Made by a program: the position numbers and the translations under genes. Of a stretch of 64,000 bases of DNA, positions 56,901-64,000 are shown one piece after another (position 1 is the stretch's first letter; the number at the start of each line of letters is the position of its first letter). The notes beneath the pieces are model-generated. The model ran no database searches and was not told where the DNA came from. It worked only from the letters and a program-made list of their open reading frames with translations. The stretch spans positions 2,790,001-2,854,000 of the forward strand of contig NZ_CP042429.1 in assembly GCF_007970465.1 (NCBI RefSeq), given 5' to 3'. This stretch comes from Corynebacterium nuruki S6-4 (GTDB taxonomy: Bacteria > Actinomycetota > Actinomycetes > Mycobacteriales > Mycobacteriaceae).

Positions 56901-57500
56901 ATGAGTGACGACACCGAGGACACCGACGAGAGGCTGGCGCGACTCGTACCCGCCGCCGTGACAGGGGACGCCCGCGCCCTCCAGGATGTCATCGACCTCA
57001 TCCACCCCCAGGTGGTCCGCTACTGCCGGCTGCGGGTCCCCGCGACGCGCTACCCCACCCCGGAGGACCTCGCCCAGGAGATCTCGCTGGCGGTGGCGCG
57101 CGCCGTCCCGAACTACGAGGACCGGGGAAAACCCTTCATGGCCTTCGTGTACCGGATCGCCGCGAACAAGATCGTGGACGCCCGCCGGTCGCAGTCCAGG
57201 GACCTGTCGGTGCCCACGGACGAGGTGCCCGACAACACGCCCTCGGGCGACACGCCGGAGACGCTGACACTGGAGGACAGTGCGAGTAACGAAGTCGCTG
57301 AACTGCTCGATCACCTCAGTGAGAAAGCACGGAGAATCGTGACACTCAGGGTATTCGGTGGCTATTCCGCCGAGGAGACGGCCGCCATCGTCGGCTCGAC
57401 GGCCGGAGCTGTGCGTGTGGCACAGTTCCGGGGTCTGGCGAAGATGCGGGAGATCCTCGAGGCACGGGGAGAACACCGTCAGAACACGAGGACGCAGTGA
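56901..57500 (+). CDS. sigD: ECF RNA polymerase sigma factor SigD
   Basis: 199 residues. Region 2: VRYCRLRVPATRYPTPEDLAQEI, ending with YRIAANKIVDARRS; region 4: EKARRIVTLRVFGGYSAEETAAIVGSTAGAVRVAQFRGL. In C. glutamicum SigD controls mycolate-envelope genes; here the role is inferred from orthology. The next gene starts at its stop codon (TGATG), as expected for an anti-sigma partner. Confidence 0.94.
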   Translation: MSDDTEDTDERLARLVPAAVTGDARALQDVIDLIHPQVVRYCRLRVPATRYPTPEDLAQEISLAVARAVPNYEDRGKPFMAFVYRIAANKIVDARRSQSRDLSVPTDEVPDNTPSGDTPETLTLEDSASNEVAELLDHLSEKARRIVTLRVFGGYSAEETAAIVGSTAGAVRVAQFRGLAKMREILEARGEHRQNTRTQ

Positions 57501-58366
57501 TGGACGACGACAGGATCAGGGAGACCGACCGGCTGATCGACGAGTTCGGCGCCGGCGGCACTCCGCCGCGCGCCGCCGCCGACGATCCGCTGTGGGCGCT
57601 GCTGGCGGAGGCCCGCGACGAACTCGACCGTGACATGCCCGCGGCACCCGACGTGACCGGGAGTGCCGGGGACGCCGGGGACGCGACCGTCGTCCCGCTG
57701 GCGGCCGGACGCCGGCGCCGTAGCCGTCGTCGCCTGCTGCGCCACACCGGACGCGCCGCCGCGACCGGTGGACTGTCGGTCACCGGCATGGTCATCGCGG
57801 GCGGGGTCGCTGCGGCACTCGCCGTCGGCGGATTCAGTGTCGCCGCCGTCAACGGCGGTATCCCCGGTATCGGCGGCGGCAGTGGGGTGACCGACGAGCA
57901 GATGGCCGGCGACGAGGGGTCGTCGACCTCCGGGAGCACCACGACCGGCCCGGTGGACACCAGCCGTGCCCCGTCGGGGCCCGCGCGGGAACCGGGGACG
58001 TCGGACCGGCCCGAGGCGCCCGCCCGCCCCGGTGACCCCGGTCGGCCGACGACGGGGAAGACCCCCACCGACCCCGGTCGGGCCACTCCGGCGACCCCGG
58101 CGCCGGCGGACGGCTCCGACGGCGGGATGGTCATCGCCGGCGGTGAGGACGGGACGACCGACGGTGCCTCCGACGGACAGACCGGCGGACCGGGCATGAC
58201 GGCACTCATGGGACCGGCCCAGAGCGGCAGCCCCTCGTCGTCGTCGGAGTCCTCCACGCCGGAGGAGCCGACCGGGGAGACCGGCACCGGCGCCGGGAAG
58301 GATCCGGGCGGGGCGGTGACCCTCCGGGAGCCGAAGGAGGCCGACCGCGGGGGTTCCGGCAGTTAG
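57500..58366 (+). CDS. rsdA: Anti-sigma-D factor RsdA-like
   Basis: 288 residues. The N-terminal 70 are cytoplasmic with a short acidic helix (DRIRETDRLIDEFGAGG), the likely SigD-binding part; basic [15 protein letters not shown] comes before a single membrane segment at about 92-117; the rest is a disordered Gly/Pro/Thr/Ser-rich outside part. No zinc motif, as in Mtb RsdA. It overlaps sigD by one base. The outer part is rich in repeats such as PGDPGRP. Confidence 0.85.
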   Translation: MDDDRIRETDRLIDEFGAGGTPPRAAADDPLWALLAEARDELDRDMPAAPDVTGSAGDAGDATVVPLAAGRRRRSRRRLLRHTGRAAATGGLSVTGMVIAGGVAAALAVGGFSVAAVNGGIPGIGGGSGVTDEQMAGDEGSSTSGSTTTGPVDTSRAPSGPAREPGTSDRPEAPARPGDPGRPTTGKTPTDPGRATPATPAPADGSDGGMVIAGGEDGTTDGASDGQTGGPGMTALMGPAQSGSPSSSSESSTPEEPTGETGTGAGKDPGGAVTLREPKEADRGGSGS

Positions 58367-58375
58367 CTGTACTTC

Positions 58376-58559
58376 CCCCGGGGAGGTCGTGGACACCCGA
58401 CCACCGGGATGACGTGGAAGAACCCCTGCGGTGCCCCGGATGTCCGCGGAACGAACCGACAGGTCGACGGCCCGGCCCCCGTGTCGACATGACGAACCGG
58501 CAGGTCGAAAGATCCGCCCCGGAGCAGCACCTGGGTTCGTTCCACCGACCTCCCCGGGG
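58376..58559. repeat. Inverted repeat pair downstream of rsdA
   Basis: TCCACCGACCTCCCCGGGG at 58541-58559 is the inverse of 58376-58393 except for one missing base. The arms enclose 147 nt that hold most of repeat copy B. It might be a small non-coding element with terminal inverted repeats, or a large fold-back. Confidence 0.5.
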
Positions 58560-58620
58560 CACGGGTGACCCCTCGGTTCTGAAAACCGACATCCGCAGGA
58601 TCCGACCGGACGCGGGCTGA
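58437..58620 (-). repeat. Structured intergenic repeat, copy B
   Basis: On the minus strand this holds the modules seen at 24001-24107: TCCTGCGGATGTCGGTTTT, GAACCGAGGGGTC, GGTGCTGCTC, GACCTGCCGGTTCGT and again GACCTGTCGGTTCGT, the last followed by TCCGCGGACATC, which also follows it in copy A. The first two modules are swapped in order. With 58367-58436 this accounts for the 304-nt gap after rsdA. No gene is supported. Confidence 0.6.
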
Positions 58621-58670
58621 GGCCCGGACCGAGAATCGGTCTCAGCGGGAACGCGCCGGCCGGACGCCGG

Positions 58671-60695
<2,025 letters not shown>

Positions 60696-60719
60696 CCGCC
60701 GGACGAAGGAACACACACC

Positions 60720-61877
60720 ATGCAGGATCAGGTCAGTATCGGCATGGGCCGGACGGCCCGGCGGGTCTTCGGACTCGACCAGGTCGACATCGTGCCCTCC
60801 CGCCGGACCCGTTCGTCCCACGACGTGGACACCACCTGGAAGATCGACGCCTACCGCTTCGCCATCCCGGTGATGACCCACCCGTCGGACGCCGTGGTCA
60901 CCCCGGAACTCGCCGTGGAGTTCGGGAAGCTCGGCGGTCTGCCGGTCATCAACGCCGAGGGTCTGTGGGGCCGGCAGGCGGACCTCGAGGGTGCCCTGGC
61001 GAAGGTCCGGGCCGCCGCGGGCGGGGATGACCCGCTGGGCGTGCCGGCCCCCGGCTTCGCGGCCCAGCGGGTGCTCCAGGAGCTGCACGCGGCCCCGGTC
61101 GACCACGGGCTGCTCGCCGAACGCATCGCCGAGGTCCGGGACTCCGGTGTCACCTTCGGTGTCCGCGTCTCCCCGCAGAACGCCCGGGCCCTCGCCCCGG
61201 AGCTCATCAAGGGCGGTCTCGACCTGCTGGTCATCCAGGGCACCCTGATCTCCGCCCAGCACGTCTACTCCGACGGTGAGCCGCTGGACCTGCGGGAGTT
61301 CGTCGGTTCACTGGACGCCCCGGTCATCGCCGGCGGTGTGGTGGACTACACGACCGCCATGCACCTGATGCGGACCGGCGTCGCCGGGGTGATCGTCGGT
61401 GCGGGCACGACGACGAACACGACGACACTGGGCATCGACGTCCCGATGGCCACCGCCGTCGCGGACGCCGCCGCGGCACGGCTCGACTATCTCGACGAGA
61501 CCGGCGGCCGCTACGTCCACGTCATCGCCGACTCCGAACTGTCGTCGTCCGGCGACGTCGCCAAGGCCATCGCCTGCGGTGCGGACGCCGTCTCCCTCGG
61601 CGCCCCGCTCGCCGTCGCGGAGAACTCGGGCGGCCGGGGCTACTTCTGGCCCGCGGTCGCCGCCCACCCCAAGCTGCCCCGGGGTGAGGTGGACGCCGTC
61701 GCCGGCGCCTACGGCACCCTGACCCGGGACGCCGTCCCGCTGGAGAAACTGCTGTTCGGGCCCACCGACAACCCCTACGGCGAGGAGAACCTCGTCGGCG
61801 GGCTGAAGCGGTCGATGGCCAAGTGCGGCTACACGGACCTGAAGAGTTTCCAGAAGGCTCCGCTGGTCGTGCGCTGA
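60720..61877 (+). CDS. guaB3: GuaB3-type IMP dehydrogenase family protein
   Basis: 385 residues of the IMPDH/GMP-reductase barrel without CBS domains: RVFGLDQVDIVPSRRTRSSHDVDTTW and ACGADAVSLGAPLAVAENSGGRGYFWP. The catalytic-loop Cys of true IMPDH is not found in the matching GVIVGAGTTTNTTT segment. This actinobacterial family's role is debated. It follows guaB by 24 nt. Confidence 0.92.
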   Translation: MQDQVSIGMGRTARRVFGLDQVDIVPSRRTRSSHDVDTTWKIDAYRFAIPVMTHPSDAVVTPELAVEFGKLGGLPVINAEGLWGRQADLEGALAKVRAAAGGDDPLGVPAPGFAAQRVLQELHAAPVDHGLLAERIAEVRDSGVTFGVRVSPQNARALAPELIKGGLDLLVIQGTLISAQHVYSDGEPLDLREFVGSLDAPVIAGGVVDYTTAMHLMRTGVAGVIVGAGTTTNTTTLGIDVPMATAVADAAAARLDYLDETGGRYVHVIADSELSSSGDVAKAIACGADAVSLGAPLAVAENSGGRGYFWPAVAAHPKLPRGEVDAVAGAYGTLTRDAVPLEKLLFGPTDNPYGEENLVGGLKRSMAKCGYTDLKSFQKAPLVVR

Positions 61878-61929
61878 CCTGCCGTCCCCCTCTTGTGGAG
61901 ACGTGGTGGGCGGCGTAGTTTCTCCGCTC

Positions 61930-63813
61930 ATGCAGCATGCACAGGGCGCGTCACCGATGCGCCTGGACGCCTTCACGGCACAGAACCCCCGACCGCTCCG
62001 CACCCCGGCGAAGGACGACCGTCACCCCTGGTGGCAGGTCCTCTGCCTGTCCGGGGTCGACTACTTCTCCACCCTCGGCTACCAGCCGGGCATCGCCGTC
62101 GCCGCGGCCGGCGCCCTGGCGCCGGTGGCCACCGTCATCCTCGTCCTCGTCACCCTCTGTGGGGCGGTGCCGGTGTACCGCCGGATCGCCCGGGAATCGC
62201 CGGACGGGCTCGGGTCGGTGGGCATGCTCGCCCGGATGGTGACGGGCTGGAAGGGCAAGCTGCTCATCCTCGTCCTCCTCGGCTTCGCCGCCTGCGATTT
62301 CCTCATCACCATCTCCCTGTCCGCCTCGGACGCCGCCGCCCACCTGCTGAGCAGTTCCTCGGACCCGTGGATCATCCCGGTGACCCTGGCGCTGCTGGCG
62401 CTGCTGGCGGTGGTCTTCTTCCGCGGCTTCGCCGAGGCCGTCCGGGTCTCCGTCGTCCTGGTCACCGCCTATCTCGGACTGACCACGGTCGTCGTCGTGC
62501 GCGGCCTGTGGCGGATCGTCACCGAGGGCGGCCACGTCGCCGACTGGACGGCCTCCCTGTCGGCGGCGCATTCCTCGCCGTGGGCGATGGTCGCCGTCGC
62601 GGTCATCGTCTTCCCGAAACTCGCCCTCGGCATGTCCGGCTTCGAGACCGGGGTGTCGGTGATGCCGTTGATCCGTGGCGACCGCGGGACCCGGATCCGC
62701 CACGGCCGTCGCCTCATCCTCACCAGTGCGGTGGTGATGAGCGGCTTCCTCGTGGCGTCCTCGCTGTGTGTGACGATGCTCGTGCCCGGCGACGCTCTGG
62801 CGGAGGGCGGTCCGGCGAACGGTCGCGCGCTGGCCTGGCTCGCCCACGAGGAGTTCGGTGACCTGTTCGGCAACGTCTACGACACGGCGACCATCGCCGT
62901 CCTGTGGTTCGCCGGCGCTTCGGCGATGGCGGGGCTGCTCGCCCTGATCCCGAAATACCTGCCGGTCTACGGGATGGCCCCGGAGTGGGCGCGCCGGTCC
63001 CGGCCGATGGTGGCGGTGCTCACCGTGCTCGCCGTCGTGCTGGTGCTCGTCTTCCGGGCGGACGTGGACGCCCAGTCCGGTGCCTATGCCACGGGCGTCC
63101 TCGTCCTGCTGACCTCCGGTGCGGTGGCGGTGACCGTGTCGGCGGCCCGGGCCGGGCAGCGCCGCCGTCGCATCCTGTTCCTCGTGGTGACCGCCGTGCT
63201 CGGGTACACGACGGTGGCCAACGTGGTGGAGCGCCCGGAGGGTGTGAAGGTCGCCGCGTGGTTCATCGTCGGGATCCTGCTGGTCTCCGTGGTGTCGCGG
63301 ACGCGCCGCTCGCTGGAACTGCGGGACACCGGGATTCGCTATGACCGGGCGGCGGAGAACATCCTGCACGCCGCCGTCGCCGGGACCGGGGAGCTGCGGC
63401 TCGCCCCGTACGCCGGCGGCACCGACGGAGAGTACGGCCGGGTCGACCGCCGGATCCGGCAGACCAACCGGCTCGTCGACGACCGTCCGCTGGTCTTCCT
63501 GGAGATCGTCGTCCGTGACCCCAGTGACTTCGCCAGCCCGCTGGAGGTCACCGGTCGGTCCGTCGACGGCGTCCCGGTGCTGCAGGTCGCGGCGACGGCG
63601 GTGCCCAACGCCGTCGCCGCGCTCGCCCTCGACATCCGGGACTTCACCGGGGTGGTGCCGGACATCTACTTCTCCTGGGAGGCGGCATCGCCGGTCCGTG
63701 AGATGCTGCGGTTCCTGGCCGTGGGGAGGGGGGAGAATGCGGCGGTGACCCGCGAGATCCTCCGCCGGGTCGAACCGGAGGCGGGACGCTGTCCGCGGGT
63801 GCACGTCGGGTAG
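61930..63813 (+). CDS. APC-family transporter with soluble C-terminal domain
   Basis: 627 residues. About twelve membrane helices over residues 30-440 ([24 protein letters not shown] at the start; [23 protein letters not shown] in the middle), then a soluble tail of about 180 residues ([19 protein letters not shown]...). The layout resembles amino-acid/potassium permeases of the APC superfamily; substrate unknown. It lies between guaB3 and guaA. Starts at GTG 61903, ATG 61930 or ATG 61957 are possible; 61930 is chosen with TAGTTT 10 nt before it. Confidence 0.8.
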   Translation: MQHAQGASPMRLDAFTAQNPRPLRTPAKDDRHPWWQVLCLSGVDYFSTLGYQPGIAVAAAGALAPVATVILVLVTLCGAVPVYRRIARESPDGLGSVGMLARMVTGWKGKLLILVLLGFAACDFLITISLSASDAAAHLLSSSSDPWIIPVTLALLALLAVVFFRGFAEAVRVSVVLVTAYLGLTTVVVVRGLWRIVTEGGHVADWTASLSAAHSSPWAMVAVAVIVFPKLALGMSGFETGVSVMPLIRGDRGTRIRHGRRLILTSAVVMSGFLVASSLCVTMLVPGDALAEGGPANGRALAWLAHEEFGDLFGNVYDTATIAVLWFAGASAMAGLLALIPKYLPVYGMAPEWARRSRPMVAVLTVLAVVLVLVFRADVDAQSGAYATGVLVLLTSGAVAVTVSAARAGQRRRRILFLVVTAVLGYTTVANVVERPEGVKVAAWFIVGILLVSVVSRTRRSLELRDTGIRYDRAAENILHAAVAGTGELRLAPYAGGTDGEYGRVDRRIRQTNRLVDDRPLVFLEIVVRDPSDFASPLEVTGRSVDGVPVLQVAATAVPNAVAALALDIRDFTGVVPDIYFSWEAASPVREMLRFLAVGRGENAAVTREILRRVEPEAGRCPRVHVG

Positions 63814-63823
63814 GGTTGTGGGC

Positions 63824-64000
63824 GTGACGCACCCACAGAATCCCAGCAGCCCGGGTAATCCGCGCCCGGTCCTCGTGGTGGATTTCGGGGCCCAGTACGC
63901 GCAGCTCATCGCCCGACGCGTCCGCGAGGCCCGGATCTACTCCGAGGTTGTCCCGCACACGATGTCCGCCGAGGAGGTCGCCGCGAAGAATCCGGCGGCG
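63824..64000 (+). CDS. guaA: GMP synthase, N-terminal fragment at window edge
   Basis: 59 codons: after a short Pro/Ser head comes [34 protein letters not shown], the start of the class I glutaminase domain of GuaA (XMP to GMP). GTG start at 63824; TAGGGT at 63811-63816, overlapping the stop of the previous gene, ends 7 nt before it, so possibly leaderless. Cut by the end of the window. Confidence 0.95.
   Translation, partial: MTHPQNPSSPGNPRPVLVVDFGAQYAQLIARRVREARIYSEVVPHTMSAEEVAAKNPAA

Noticed and set aside
58363..58545. 60-codon minus-strand frame with repeated peptide segments
   Set aside because: The peptide repeats simply reflect the DNA repeat of copy B; no ribosome site or homologue.
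60720..61877. Second true IMP dehydrogenase
   Set aside because: No CBS domains and no catalytic-loop Cys; it fits GuaB3 rather than GuaB.

Overview
This window is a 64 kb piece of a high-GC actinobacterial chromosome, almost certainly a Corynebacterium of the high-GC group; the species is not determined. The evidence is the gene content: mycothiol synthase mshD, a WhiB protein, the SigD/anti-SigD pair, guaB3, DUF3073, DUF5319 and LmeA-type proteins. Gene order also matches what I recall of C. glutamicum (pyc near prpDBC, purC-ptrB-dctA-purSQL, mshD-pstSCAB-phoU, a cat-type CoA-transferase) and M. tuberculosis (purL to mshD; glmM to glmS; alr-tsaE-tsaB-rimI-tsaD-groES-groEL1-whiB3-sigD-guaB2-guaB3). 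No transposase, integrase, prophage or CRISPR array is visible. The window is core chromosome with a few unusual local features.

Layout. 1-7.2 kb (minus): pyruvate carboxylase, then a prpD-prpB-prpC methylcitrate operon that turns propionyl-CoA into pyruvate and succinate. 7.5-12.7 kb (minus): oppA-oppB-oppC-oppDF peptide ABC importer. 13-24 kb (plus): purine synthesis genes purC, purS, purQ, purL and purM, interspersed with oligopeptidase B, a DctA-type dicarboxylate symporter, a double-hotdog thioesterase and a sterol-carrier-like protein; purF is missing from its usual place before purM. 24-30 kb: DUF3073, YgfZ, PabC, nitrobindin-like, LmeA-like, an orphan response regulator and MshD. 30-35.6 kb: pstSCAB behind a PHO box, a degenerate gluconokinase-like gene and phoU. 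35.6-41 kb: dusB, two tandem acetyl-CoA hydrolase/CoA-transferase paralogues and a GlxA-type regulator. 41-50 kb: tRNA-Lys(UUU), glmM, an HNH protein, three conserved unknown genes, an alpha/beta hydrolase without its nucleophile, and glmS. 50-56 kb: alr (apparent ACG start), tsaE, one reading frame joining TsaB, RimI and TsaD, then groES-groL behind a CIRCE-overlapped promoter. 56-64 kb: whiB3-like, sigD, anti-SigD, DUF5319, guaB, guaB3, an APC-type transporter and the start of guaA.

Themes. Purine synthesis (pur genes, guaB, guaA), cell-wall precursor supply (glmM, glmS, alr) and t6A tRNA modification (tsaE, tsaB-rimI-tsaD, with a target tRNA-Lys nearby) dominate. Many genes have a TANANT -10 box 6-10 nt before the start codon, so leaderless mRNAs seem common. 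Long, nearly perfect hairpins without T-tracts serve as likely terminators. Best leads: the TsaB-RimI-TsaD fusion, the ACG start of alr, the missing purF, an intergenic repeat family shared between about 24.0 and 58.5 kb, and the gluconokinase-like gene with a broken P-loop.
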